The notes beneath the pieces are model-generated. The model made no database searches. It worked only from the letters and a program-made list of their open reading frames with translations, and was not told where the DNA came from. A stretch of 64,000 nt of DNA. Origin: Procambarus clarkii. Taxonomy: Eukaryota > Arthropoda > Malacostraca > Decapoda > Cambaridae. The stretch spans positions 4,681,707 through 4,745,706 of the forward strand of contig NC_091234.1 of assembly GCF_040958095.1 (NCBI RefSeq), read 5' to 3'. Below, piece after piece: positions 1-10,697 of this stretch. Each line of letters opens with the position of its first letter. Position 1 is the first letter of the stretch. A program made the translations under genes and the position numbers.

Positions 1-249
1 CCCTCTCCACCACTCCCCTCTTTCTCACCCACCTCAGCTTTCCTTTACCCCCTTTACTGCCCCCCATCTCCCCCATCCCCCAAAGTCTCTCCTCCCCCCA
101 TGCTCTCCCAACTCTCCCCCTCTCACTCTCCCCTCTCACCCACCCACCCTACCCTCCCTCTCTCATCCCCCCAAACCCTCCTTCCTCGACCAGTTTCCCT
201 GTACCAGATCCTCCCAGCTCCCACTCACCCCAGATCCCACAGGTCCTTC

Positions 250-800
250 CCCAGAGGTGAAGCAGAAGAGAGTCAGTTTCAGGGTGATGTACTCGAACAT
301 AGATGGGATCACAAGTAAAGCAAGTGAACTAAGGGAAAGAGCAAAAGAAGTGAACCCAGATGTAATCGGACTCACTGAAACAAAACTCTCTGGAATAATA
401 ACGATTGCAGTGTTTCCCCAGGAGTACACAGTAATAAGGAAAGAGAAGGAAGGTAGGGGAAGAAGCAGAGTGGCCCTACTCATGAGAAAGGAATGGACTT
501 TTAAGGAGATAGCTAGCCTGGGCTGTGAGGGGTTTAGAGACTACATAGCAGGCACCATGACAATGTGAGGACCAAGAATAGTAGTAGCAGTAATATACAA
601 CCTCCACCAAATGACAGAAGACCCTGCCGAGAGTATGAAAACAACAACATAGCTGTTAACACTATAATTGAGAGGGCAGCCTCTGCTGCCTGATGAAATA
701 AATCCCACCTGCTCATGATGGGGGACTTCAATCACAAAAGGATTGACTGGGAGAACAAAGAACCGCATGGAGGCGAGGATACGTGGAGAGCCAAACTATT
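250..800 (+). pseudogene. LINE copy A endonuclease domain, N-terminal fragment
   Basis: The main frame (257-568) begins just after the pyrimidine-rich linker. It contains the apurinic-type endonuclease opening, with 'YSNIDGI' near the start and 'DVIGLTETKL' about 25 residues on. The Asn and the Glu of ETKL are metal/catalytic positions in this fold. The frame then breaks, and 'GDFN' is recognisable near 720-735. Around 800 the text jumps from the endonuclease centre straight to RT sequence ('GDRQEALNYR'). The C-terminal endonuclease with its SDH motif is therefore missing here; it is present in copies B and C. An endonuclease of this type would nick target DNA for target-primed reverse transcription. 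This fragment cannot. Confidence 0.7.
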
Positions 801-2110
801 GGAGGTGGGGGATAGACAAGAAAGGGGATAGACAGGAGGCACTGAACTACAGGCTAGTGTCCCTAACCTGCATACCATGCAAGCTGATGGAGAAGATTGT
901 GCGAAGAAAGCTAGTGGAACATCTGGAGCAAAAGAACTTTGTAACACAGCATCAACATGGGTTTAGGGATGGCAAGTCCTGCCTCACAGGGTTATCTGAA
1001 TTCTACGACCAGGCAACAAAAATAAGGCAAGAAGGAGAAGGGTGGCCAAACTGCATATTTTTGGATTGCCTGAAAGCCTTTGACACAGTACCACACAAGA
1101 GGCTAGTGAAAAAGCTGGAGATGCAGGAAAGAGTGAAAGGGAAGGTACTCCATTGGATAAGGGAGTACCTAAGCAACAGGAGACAGCGAGTCAGTGTGAG
1201 GGGTGAGGTCTCAGATTGGCGATACATGTCAGGTGGAGTCCCGCAGGGGTCAGTCCTTGGACCTGTTTCTGATTTATGTAAATAATCTCCCAGAGGGTAT
1301 AGACTCGTTTCTCTCAATGTTTGCTGATAATGCAAAAATTATGAGGAGGATTGAAACAGAGGATGATAGTAGGAGGCTACAAGATGACCTAGACAGACTG
1401 AGTGAATGGTCCAACAAATGGCTGTTGAAGTTCAACCCGAGTAAATGCAAAGTAATGAAACTAGGTAGTGGAAACAGGAGGCCAGACACAGGATACAGAA
1501 TAGGAGATGAAGTACTTAATGAAACGGACAGCGAGAGAAAGATCTAGAAGTTGATATCACACCAAACCTGTCTCCTGAAGCACACATAAAAAGAATAACG
1601 TCTACGGCAATTGCGAGGCTGGCTAACATCAGAACAGCGTTCAGGAACCTGTGTAAGGAATCATTCAGAATCTTGTATCCACATATGGAAAACCAGTCCT
1701 GGAGTATGTGGCCCCAGCATGGAGCCCGTAACTTGTCAAGCACAAGACGAAGCTGGAAAAAGTTCAAAGGTATGCCACTAGACTAGTCCCAGAACTAAGA
1801 GGCATGAGTTACGAGGAAAGGCTGCGGGAAGTGCACCTTACGACACTGGAAGACAGAAGAGTAAGGCAAAACATGAACACAACCTACAAAATCCTCAGGG
1901 GAATCGACCGGGTAAACAAGGATAAACTATTCAACACTGGTGGTACGTGAACAAGGGGACACAGGTGGAAACTGAGTACCCACATGAGCCACAGGGACGT
2001 TAGAAGGAACTTTTTCAGTGTCAAAGTAGTTAAAGGATGGAATGTATTAGGCAGTGATGTGATGGAGGCTGACTCCATACACAGTTTCAAATGTAGATAT
2101 GATATAGCCC
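800..2110 (+). pseudogene. LINE copy A reverse transcriptase, frameshifted, active site mutated
   Basis: Frame 743-1285 carries the RT finger and palm start: 'LNYRLVSLTCIPCKLMEKI', 'HGFRDGKSCLTGL', 'LDCLKAFDTVPHKRL' and '[11 protein letters not shown]'. Directly after SVLGP, five bases are missing relative to copy E, and reading continues in another frame (1203-1547) with '[22 protein letters not shown]'. The catalytic FADD box reads FADN here: the second Asp codon is AAT, where copy E has GAT. Further frame breaks follow through the C-terminal thumb region to about 2110. Both the frameshift and the Asp-to-Asn change would abolish polymerase activity, so this is a fossil. Confidence 0.8.
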
Positions 2111-2214
2111 AGTAGGCTCAGGAATCTGTACACCAGTTGATTTACAGTTGAGAGGCGGGACCAAAGAGCCAAAGCTCAACCTCCGCAAGCACAAATAGGT
2201 GAGTACACACACAC

Positions 2215-3255
2215 ACAGAGGAACGGTGATATACGTAGGGTACCACGTGGAGGTGAGGAAACAGAGAGCGAAACTGTTGGAGGTGGCAACTAGAAACCTC
2301 AGCATGTCAGCATGTCAATGGTCCCACGAGAATGAGAGACAACGATGAACCAGCAAGACTCGACATAGTATTCATTCTGAACGATTCAGATATAAGGGAA
2401 ATCGGTCACGAAGCCCCCGTGGTTATGAGTGATCACGATGTACTGTTATTTGATTATCTGGTCGAAGAAGGGTTTATGTATTCGAGGAAAGGACCACAAA
2501 GCATGAGGCCGGCATTCCAGAAGGGAAACTATGACGAGATAAGAAAATTCCTAACTGATATAGCTTGGGAAACAGAGCTCAGAGGAAAGACGGCTCAAGA
2601 CATGATGGACTACATCACAAAGACGTGTTAGGAGGCAGTAGACAAGTTCGTTACAATCCAAAAGTAAAAGGGCGTGGAGAAACTATAGAAACAACAGAGC
2701 ACTAGAGAGCAGAGAAAGATACCAGCGTGCCAGGAATGAATACGTCAGGGTGAGAAGAGAGGTAGAGAAGCAATATGAAAATGACATAGCGAGCAAGGCG
2801 AAGACTCAACCCAAACTGCTGCATAGCCACATCAGGAGGAAAACAACAGTGAAGGAACAAGTAATAAAATTGAGGATAGGGGTAGAAAGATTCACTGCAA
2901 ACAACAAGGAAGTGTGCGAGGAACTCAATAATAAATTCCAGGAGGTCTTCACCTCAGAACAAGGAGAAGTCCCAGAGATAAGAAAAGGAATATCAAATCA
3001 GACACCACTAGAGGAGTTTGTGATTACCAGTGGGGTGGTGGGAAAGCATTCGATAGATTTGGATGTGACAAAGGCTATAGGCCCGAATGGAACCTTTCCA
3101 TGAATTCTAAAGGGATGAGCAATAGCTCTGTGCCTGCCACTCTCCATGGTGTATAACAAATCACTGGCAACAGGTGAACTGCCAAAAATTTGGGAGACGG
3201 CCAATGTAGCCCCAATATACAAGGAGGGTGATAGGCAAGATGCACTGAACACTAC
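2215..3255 (+). mobile_element. Family-1 LINE, copy B (endonuclease C-terminus to RT N-terminus)
   Basis: Copy B begins immediately after the CA repeat that ends copy A. It opens with the C-terminal endonuclease ('ARLDIVFILN' and 'VVMSDHDVLLFDYL', containing the catalytic SDH). A linker follows, then the start of the RT ('AIGPNGTFP', equivalent to AIGPDGISP in copy E; 'IWETANVAPIYKEGDRQ'). Open segments are 2332-2631, 2750-3103 and 3146-3250, separated by stops and shifts. The copy stops near 3255, before the palm motifs, and passes into unrelated sequence and ACC-rich DNA. It lacks both ends and is inactive. Head-to-tail joining to copy A through CA repeats recurs for copies D and E. Confidence 0.75.
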
Positions 3256-3415
3256 TATACCACAAGAACCATGTGCGTGTTGGAGATTATCCCTCCAACT
3301 TTTCCACTTGATACGTGTGAGTGGGAGAGTTAAACCCACCAAATTGTCCACATGATTCGTATGAGTGTGAGAGTTAAAACCTACAACTATACCACACTTC
3401 CACCAAGAAATACTA
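3256..3415. other. Short unassigned spacer between LINE copy B and the ACC-rich block
   Basis: This spacer contains two imperfect copies of a roughly 50-bp unit built around 'GAGAGTTAAA' (3325-3345 and 3365-3385). No coding potential is seen. Confidence 0.4.
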
Positions 3416-3975
3416 CTACAAACAACCAATACCACAAACAACCACTACACTAACAAACAATATCACCAACAACCACCACCACTAACAACCAATACCACCA
3501 ACAACCACTCTCACCATGAACCACTTCTACCAACGACAACCAACTACAACAACTACCACCAACAACTACTACCACTAACAACCACTAACTCTAACAACCA
3601 TTATCCACTTCCACCAACACCCACAGCCTCCTACAAATACTACCGCCAACAACCACAACTACCAACAACCACTACCACAAACATCTACTACCATCAACAA
3701 CTACAACCACTACCAACCACAACGACTAACAACAACTACCACGAACAACAACAACCTCCAAAAACCACAACTACTAACAACCACTACCACTATGAACAAA
3801 CAAGCAACCACTACCACCAACAACCAATTCTACCAACAACTACTACCACAAGCAACCATTACCACCAACAACCACAACCACCAACAGCCACAACCACCTA
3901 CAACCACTACTACCAACAACAACCAACTACAAGAAATATCACCAACAACTACTACCACCAACAACCACTACCACT
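3416..3975. repeat. Degenerate ACC/AAC trinucleotide block
   Basis: About 560 bases consist almost only of CAACCACTACCA-like text with drifting ACC, AAC and ACT triplets. There is almost no G on the + strand. The open frame at 3792-3989 reads as Asn/Thr/Gln/Pro-rich low complexity and is not a gene. Confidence 0.85.
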
Positions 3976-5130
3976 ATGGTATGGTATAGTGAAGGTATAA
4001 TGGTAATGTGGTGGTGATGTGGTGGTGTGGTGTAGTAATACGGTGCGGTGGTGTGGTAGTGTGGTGGGGCTATGCAGTAATTACAGTGTAGTAGCTGTGA
4101 TGTGGTAGTAGTGGGGTACTGGTTGTGGTGGTTATGGAAGTTTGTTGAGGTAGTATCGTTCGGTGATGTGGTAGTGGTGGTGGTGGGGTGGTGTGGTAGT
4201 GGTGACATTGTGTAATAATGTGGTGGGATTGTGTGATAGTGTGGTGGGGTTGTGAAGTAGTGTGGTGGGGTTGTATTGTAGTGTGGTAGGTTTGTGTGAT
4301 GTTGTGGTTGGACAGTATGGTAGTGTGATGGGGTTGTCTGGTTAGTCTGGGTGGGATCTGTGATAGAGTAGTGGTGTGGTAATTGTGGTGTGGTAGTGTG
4401 GTGGAGTGATGTGGTAGTATTTCATGGTAATTTTGTGGTAATAATGAGTGTTGGCATAGTATGGTGGTGTGGTAGGGTAGTGTAGTAGTGTGATGAGGTA
4501 GTGTGATGAGGCAGTGTGGTGTGGTAATATGGTGTGGTGGCATGTTTCTGTGGTAATATGGTGTGGTGGCATGGTATGGGGGTTTGGTGTGGTTGTGGAA
4601 GTATGGTGTAGTAGTGTGTGGGTGGTGAGGTAGTATGGTGGAGTGGTCTGGTTGTGTGGTAGGGTGGTGTGGTATAGTGTGGATTGTGTGGTGGTGTAGT
4701 GTGGATTGTGTTGTGGTGTAGTATGTAGAGGTAGTGTGTGGTGGTGTTGTGGTGTAGTGGTAGAGGTAGTGTATGGTTGTGGTGTGGCATAGTGTGGTAG
4801 TGGTAGTGTATGGTTTGGTGTGGTAGTGGTTGTGTGTAGTGGTAGTGGTGGTGTGTGGTGGTGGTCTTGGAGGTGGTGATGATAGTAAAGGTTGTTTTAG
4901 TGAAAGTAGTGGTAGTGAAGGTGGTGGTAGTAGTGGTAAGGGAGGACTTGGTGAGGGTAGTAGTGGAGGTGGTGATTGTGGTGTGGGTAGTGGAGGTGCT
5001 GGTGGTGGTGGTAGTGAAGGTGCTGGTGGTGGTGTTAGTATTGGAGGGGCTGGTGATGGTGGAAGTTTAGGTGGTATTGGTGGTAGTGGAGGTGGTTGTG
5101 AAGGTGATGATAGTGGAGGTCTGGTGATGG
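3976..5130. repeat. Degenerate GGT/GTA trinucleotide block, complementary in composition to the preceding block
   Basis: At about 3976 the strand bias flips abruptly from AC-rich to GT-rich. The text becomes GTGGTAGTGTGG-like until about 4850 and then turns to GGTGGTAGTGGA. Long open frames on the minus strand (4070-5143) and plus strand (4830-5183) are Pro/Thr/His- or Gly/Ser-rich by-products of the triplet repeats. Together with 3416-3975 it forms a compositional inverted repeat between two oppositely oriented LINE copies. Confidence 0.85.
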
Positions 5131-7315
5131 TAGTGGAGCTCATACCTCTCAGTTCCGGAACGAGTCTGGTGGCATACCGCTGAATCTTCTCTAACTTTGT
5201 CTTCTGTTTAACTAAGTATGGACTCCAAGCTGGAGCTGCATATTCCAGGATTGGTTTGACATAAGTGTTATACAGGGTCCTGAACGATTCCTTACATAAG
5301 TTTCTAAAGGCAGTTCTTATGTTGGCAAGTCTAGCATATGCTGCTGAGGATATCCGTTTGATTTGGAGGCTTCTGGGGACAGGTTCGGTGTGATATAAAC
5401 CCCCAGATCTTTCTCTTTATTTGCCTCTTGTAAAATTTCACCTCCCAGACGGTACTTCGTGTTCAGCCTTCTGCTCCATTCGCCTAATTTCATTACTTTG
5501 CACTTACCTGAGTTGAATTTAGTAGCTATTTTCTAGACCATTCCCCCAGCCTGTCCAGATCGTCCTGTAGTCTCTGTCTATCATCATCTGTCTTGATTCT
5601 TCTCATAATTTTTGTATCATCAGCTAACATCGAGAGGAATGAGTCTATACCCTCTGGAAGATCGTTTACATATATTAGAAACAGGATGGGTCCAAGTACA
5701 GAGCCCTGTGGGACTCCGCTGGTGGCTTCTCGCCACTCTGATGTCTTCCCCCTCACAGTTACTTGCTGTTTCCTGTTGCTTAGATACTCCCTTATGCACT
5801 GGAGTAATTTACCGTTTACTCATGCCTGTTGCTCCAACCTTCTTAACAACCTTTTATGGGGCCTTTCTGACAGTCCAAGAAAATGCAATCTGCCCACCCT
5901 TTTTTTTCTTGTCTAATTTTTGTTGCTTGGTCATAATTTTTGTTGCTTGGTCTCTATTAACCTTGTGAGGCACGATTTACCATCTCTGAACCCATGCTGG
6001 TGGTGCGTTACAAAGTTATTTTCCCTCCAGATACTCTGAGCCTTTTTCTCACGATCTTCTCCATCACCCTTGCATGGTATACAAGTTAGAGAAACTGGCC
6101 TGTAGTTCAGTGCCTCACGCCTGTCACTCTTTATGTATATTGGGACTATATTAGCTGTCTTCCAGCTCTCTGGTAGACCTCCTGTTTCCTGTGACCTGCT
6201 ATACACCATAGAGAGTGGCACGCTTAGTGCTTCTGCACCTTCTTTTAGTATCCATGGTGAGATTCCGTCAGGCCCAGAAGCGTTTGTTACATTCAGCTCC
6301 AACACATTCCTTTTGACCTCATCACTGATGAGGTCAAAATCCTCCAAGCTTGCTTGTTTTGCCTCCTTCTCATTTAGTGCAGGCTTCTCCTTGTTCTTTT
6401 GTGAAGACCTCCTGGAATCTCTTGTTGAGTTCTTCACACACCTCCTTGTCATTCTCTGCGTATCTATTCTCCCCTTTTCTCAGTTTCATCACTTGTTCCT
6501 TCACCACTGTTTTGCTCCTGATATGGCTGTGGAGCAGCTTTGGTTGGGTCTTAGCTTTACTCGCGATGTCAATTTCATACTGTCTCTCAAACTTATGTAA
6601 GCTCTATTTGGACGATAGAGCAACGGTCTCGCTTTATGCATGTCGGCGTTCAACTCTAGACAGTCCAAATGCTTGGGCACTATTCCTTCCCCCCCAGTTC
6701 TATCCCGAATCCTTAGCCTGATCCCTTCCAAGTGCTATATAGTCGTAATGGCTTGGCGCTTTCTTTATAAATCCTTCCCTTCTACCTGCTCTCTGGCGTT
6801 CTGTCATTTCTGTAGTTTCTCCATGTTCTTTTATTCTCCTTGTTCAATTGCTTCGCTACCTTACATTCCTGGTTGAACCATGGATTCTTCTGTTGCTTTT
6901 TGCTTTTCTCGTCTTGGACCGGAATAAATCTATCTGCAGCTTCCTGACATTTCTGGGTGGCATAGTCTATCAAATTCTGTACATTCTTCTCTCTGAGTTC
7001 TGTTTCCCATGGTATTCCCTTTACGAAGTTCTTCATCTCATCATATTTTCCTCTTCGGTAGTTCAGTCTTTTCCCTTCCAATCCCATCCTTGGATAGGTT
7101 ATCCCTACCTCCACCAGATACTCAAATGTCAATATACTGTGGTCACTCATTCCTATGGGGGCTTCAAATTTGACTTCTCTTATTTCTGACTCATTCAAGG
7201 TGAATATCAGATCGAGTCTAGCTCGTTCGTCATTGCCTCTTATTCTTGTGGGCTCCCTGACATGTTGGCTCTGAAAATTTCTTGTTGCCACTTCCAAGAG
7301 TTTAGCTCTACGTGT
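5131..7315 (-). mobile_element. Family-1 LINE, copy C, minus strand, degraded
   Basis: On the minus strand it reads from the C-terminal endonuclease (frame 7297-6782, with 'ARLDLIFTLN' and 'IGMSDHSIL') through a linker to the RT. The RT includes frame 6452-5931 with 'ASGPDGISPWILKEGAEAL', 'GDGEDREK' in place of KLMEKIVRK, and 'HQHGFRDGKSCLTRL'. It continues in frame 5756-5526 with '[20 protein letters not shown]' and 'MLADDTKI'. The catalytic DD is kept, but the preceding Phe is Leu. The thumb region continues to about 5131, where 'ELRGM' meets the GGT-rich block, so the 3' tail is missing. Frame shifts separate all pieces. It faces copies A and B across the triplet-repeat blocks. Confidence 0.8.
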
Positions 7316-8625
7316 AGTAGTGTGTGTGGTTATGTGGTAGTGTGTGTGTGGCAGTGTATGTGGTAGTGGTAGTGTGCAGGAGAAGGAGGTTGAGGAGGAG
7401 GAGGAGGTCGAGTAGGATGGAGGAAGGAGGAGGTCGAGGAGGAAAGAGGAGGAGTTAAGGAGGAAGAAGGAAGAGGTCGAGGAGGAATGAGGAAGAAGAA
7501 GGAGGAAGAAGGAGTAGGAGGTCGATGAGGAAGGAGGAGGTCTAGGAAGAAGGAAGACGATGGGGAAGAAAATGGAGGAGGAAGATGTCGAGGATGAAAA
7601 AGGAGTAGGTCGAAAACGAAGAAGAAGTAGGAGGCTGAGGAAGGATGAAGAAGGTTGAGGAAGGAGGAGGTCAAGGAGGAGGAGGAAGAGGAAGAAGGAA
7701 GCGGTTAAGGAGGAAAAAGGAGGAGGAGGGGAAGAGGTGAAGGTCGAGGAGATAGGAGGAGAAAGGATGTCGAGAAAGGAGGAGGCTTAGGAGGGAGGAA
7801 GAGGAGGTTGAAAATGGAGGAGGAGGAGGAGGAGGAGGAGGAGGAGGAGGAGGACGACGAGAAGGTAAGAGGAGGTCAAGGAGGAAGAGGAGAGAGGACG
7901 AGGATGGAGAATGAAGTCGAGGAAGGAGGCGGAGTCGAGGATGAGGACGAGGAGGAAGGAGGAGGAAGATGATGGGAAAGAAAGAGGAAGAGGAAGAGGT
8001 CGAGGAAAGCGGAGGAAGTAGGAGGATGAGGGAGGAGGAGGAGTATGAGGCGAAGGAGGGTAAGATGGAAGGAATAGGGGGTCATGAAGGAAGAAGTAAG
8101 ATGAAAAGGTAAAGGAGGAACGAGGAAGGGTAAGGAGGACGAAGGAGGAAGAGGAGAGGAAGGAGAAGGGGTCGAGGAGTGAGGAGGAAGAAGGAGGAGG
8201 AGGAGGAAGGAGGACGAGGATGACTGAGGAGGAGGAGGAGGAAGGAGGAATAGGTCGGGGAGGGGGAATTAAGTGACTGACTAGAAGAAGAGGGGAAGAG
8301 GAAGGGGGAGGAATAGTAGGGGTAAGTGTATTAGAGGTGTGTAGGGGAGGGGGATGAGGAGGAGTAAGAAAAAGGTAGGGGTGAGGAGGAAGGGGAAGAG
8401 GCGGGGGAAGAGGGGAGGGGTAAGAGAAGGGGGAAGAGGAGGAAGAGGAGTGGGGGGGGAAGGGTATGGGTAAGAGAATGGGAATGGGGAAAAAGAGCAA
8501 GAGGAGGGGGAAGGGCAAGAGAAGGGGGGATGAGGAGGAAGGGGAAGAGGAGGGGGAGAGGAGAGGGGATTAGTAAGAGAAGGAAGATGAGGAGGAAGGG
8601 GAAGAGGTGGGGAAGGAGGTGATGG
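7316..8625. repeat. Long homopurine/homopyrimidine block (GGA/GAA-rich)
   Basis: After about 60 bases of GT-rich text, roughly 1.25 kb (about 7375-8625) is almost purely A and G on the + strand, mainly GAGGA, GGAGG and GAAGA units. Minus-strand open frames of Ser/Pro/Leu/Phe composition (for example 8518-7787) are artefacts of the pyrimidine strand. Such tracts can form intramolecular triplexes (established chemistry); any effect here is inference. Confidence 0.9.
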
Positions 8626-9120
8626 TGTAACTACGCGTGGTATAAATGCTACCCGACCCAGGTGGTGGTCAGCTAAGTACTGAGCCTCCCATGCTGGGAG
8701 CCTCTCGCCAACCGTCTCTGCCACATTAACCGTTGTACAAACAGTTTCTAATATTAATTTAATTCAAAAGTAAAATCAGAGATGAAGTGATTTGCAACAT
8801 TATTATCTGATTCTATATTTTCTTGCTGTATTTTATGAAGATGATCACACCCTATTTATCTTTCAAGACTAGCCGATTTAATCCAGCATCCTAACACGTC
8901 ATGGTAACTGTATAGGCCTGGCGAGTATACACTCTAGGCCTACACAGGACCTGTGGAGGCCTAGAGTGTATACTCTAGGCCTCCACAGGCCTCCACTACC
9001 AGACCTCACAAAGGTCCTGCAGCGAGTAAACTTATACTCAATTATCTCATCATCTTAATGGCATAACTAATTAACACTAACTACACAAGCTATAATCCTA
9101 TCCCTATTTACAGGTAACGG
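8626..9120. other. Unique non-coding sequence with a near-perfect 51-bp palindrome
   Basis: No gene is seen. The only structured element is the palindrome at 8924-8974, followed by a partial repetition of its right arm (CTAGGCCTCCACAGGCCTCC, from 8974). Confidence 0.6.
8924..8974. repeat. 51-bp near-perfect palindrome
   Basis: The left arm 8924-8948 and right arm 8950-8974 are reverse complements over 25 bases with one mismatch, around a single central base. Each arm contains AGTATACACTCTAGGCCT. Confidence 0.9.
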
Positions 9121-9470
9121 TTTTTCTACCCTTCTATCTTATTGTGAGGTGTAGTCACCGTATATAAGCAAGCGATATGAGAATAGCAAACTGTACAATT
9201 TCCAGTCAAGAATGTAGCACTCGGCGTAATTAGTTCTAATCGTCTCCAAGACGCTACAGCTTCGACACAGAACAGGCAGCAGACTAGGACCGCACTGAGC
9301 TACAAAGCTCTCCCACATAGAGCTCCACGACTCCGGCCACACTCAGCTCTCAGCTCTGCTCCAAGCTCCGTTTCAACGTCTACGACACTGCTGTATCCAG
9401 GATTACTAAATAAATATGAAACTCACTAAACACTGTGTATCTAATCTACCCAACAACGTAACATAATCGT
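9120..9470 (+). mobile_element. Possible solo LTR-like segment
   Basis: A TATA-like TATATAAG (9161) is followed about 250 bases later by an AATAAA-type signal (9409). In between is text rich in AGCTC (for example 9280-9370). Similar AGCTC-rich text occurs in reverse orientation near 54360-54540. The arrangement resembles LTR U3-R, but no terminal repeats were identified, so the call is tentative. Confidence 0.3.
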
Positions 9471-9512
9471 ACGTTACAGTCCTGTTACACCCCCTACCCT
9501 CTCCCGGACAGG

Positions 9513-9768
9513 AGCCGGTCTGCCGAGCGGACAGCATGCTGGACTTATGATCCTGTGGTCCTGGGTTCGATCCCAGGCGCCGGCGAGAAACAATGGGCAG
9601 AGTTTCTTTCACCCTTAAGCCCGTGTTACCTAGCAGTAAAATAGGTACCTGGGTGTTAGTCAGCTGTCATGGGCTGCTTCCTGGGGGTGGAGGTCTGGTC
9701 GAGGACCGGGCCACGGGGACACTAAAAAGCCCTGAAATCATCTCAAGATAACCTCTCAAGATAACCTA
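9513..9768 (+). mobile_element. tRNA-derived SINE, copy 1 (tail type 2)
   Basis: The head is tRNA-like. It has an acceptor-stem start GCCGGTC at 9514 and matching GCGCCGGC downstream, a foldable anticodon arm with loop CTTATGA, and a canonical B box GGTTCGATCCC at 9564-9574. The body follows ('GTTACCTAGCAGTAAA', 'GGTACCTGGG', 'CAGCTGTCATGGGCTGCTTC'). The tail reads CGAGGACCGGGCC...GGGGACACTAA and ends in two AAGATAACCT units. Copies at 23143, 53131 and 60637 share the head plan and body. The tail matches the 3' end of the second LINE family (56398-56480, reversed). Confidence 0.85.
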
Positions 9769-9769
9769 C

Positions 9770-10697
9770 TTGTATTTATCTAGCATTGCTCACCAAGTTG
9801 TACTCAGCTACCTGTACTCTCCTACTTGTTCTGATATAGTTGTACTCACCTAGCAGTGTTCACCAAGATTTACTCACCTTCATGTAGCACTTTACTCACC
9901 TCCTAGTTGCACTTACCTAGTTGTACTCACCCACTTGTGCTTCAGTGATATTTAATGTTAAATCTGAGATGCATGTGATAGAGGTATTTTGATACACTTG
10001 AATTTTTGCATTAAAAAAAGTTAGAATAAATGTTGCGTATGTCCTTCATTGATCTATGAAACAACATTTTAGTTAATGTAATATAAACAAAGTGCATAAA
10101 AATTATTTAAAAAATGAAAACTGTATTATTTAATATATATAATTTAGCAAATAGTGTTATAAAAACAATTTTTATCAAATTCATATTAAAAAAATTAATA
10201 AAAGATTAAATTAAGTGAATGTTTTGCACACCTCAAATACAACTAAGACACGATATTTACAGATAATATTATTGTACATTACAAAATGACATAAATTTAA
10301 TATATACACATGAACACATAGTTTTAATATATAAGGGAACAAATAGTATTAGATAAGTCAATATATTAGCAATATCACCTAAAACTTCCATTCCAATCTT
10401 AGAGTACCTAAATGTTTCAAGAATTTTTCGTACATCTAGGAACAACATTTACTATTTATATATGTAATGTACATAAATTTAATGTTTACTCATGAACAAA
10501 ATATTTTTTTTAATATATATAAAGAAGAAACTAGTGATAGAAAAGGCAGCGTTTACCATATTACATAAATAAATACTTTAACCATTCAAGGGTTAAAGGT
10601 TTCTCATGTGCCTGTGGAGCCGCACGTGCAACTTGTTTCCCCACAACCTTGTTGAACCGTTACTGGAGGTTGCTGCAACGTTTTGTGTTTGATGGGT
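9770..10697. other. AT-rich non-coding sequence
   Basis: At 9770-9950 there are repeated ACTTGT/CTCACCTA phrases. The remainder is strongly AT-rich without long open frames. Nothing functional was recognised. Confidence 0.5.

Larger units (their letters stand above)
1..2218 (+). mobile_element. Family-1 non-LTR retrotransposon (LINE), copy A, degraded
   Basis: This copy reads in order: a C/T-rich stretch (about 1-245), the start of an endonuclease domain, a deletion junction near 800, a reverse transcriptase, and a conserved 3' tail ending in a short CA repeat. The C/T-rich stretch matches in composition and position the Pro-rich linker downstream of ORF1 in copy F (62040-62340), so it is probably part of the element rather than host DNA. 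The RT type, with VPQGSVLGP and FADD motifs and an 'LGV' block, fits the CR1/L2/Jockey group; clade assignment is inference. The 3' tail contains TTGAGAGGCGGG and ends TAGGTGAGTA followed by CA repeats, as in copies D and E. Frameshifts and stops make it inactive. Confidence 0.8.

Noticed and set aside
4070-5143. 357-aa minus-strand Pro/Thr/His-rich ORF
   Set aside because: It is produced by degenerate GGT/GTA triplets and has no domain.
7787-8724. Long Ser/Pro/Leu minus-strand ORFs
   Set aside because: They are the pyrimidine strand of a homopurine block, which has few stop codons by composition.
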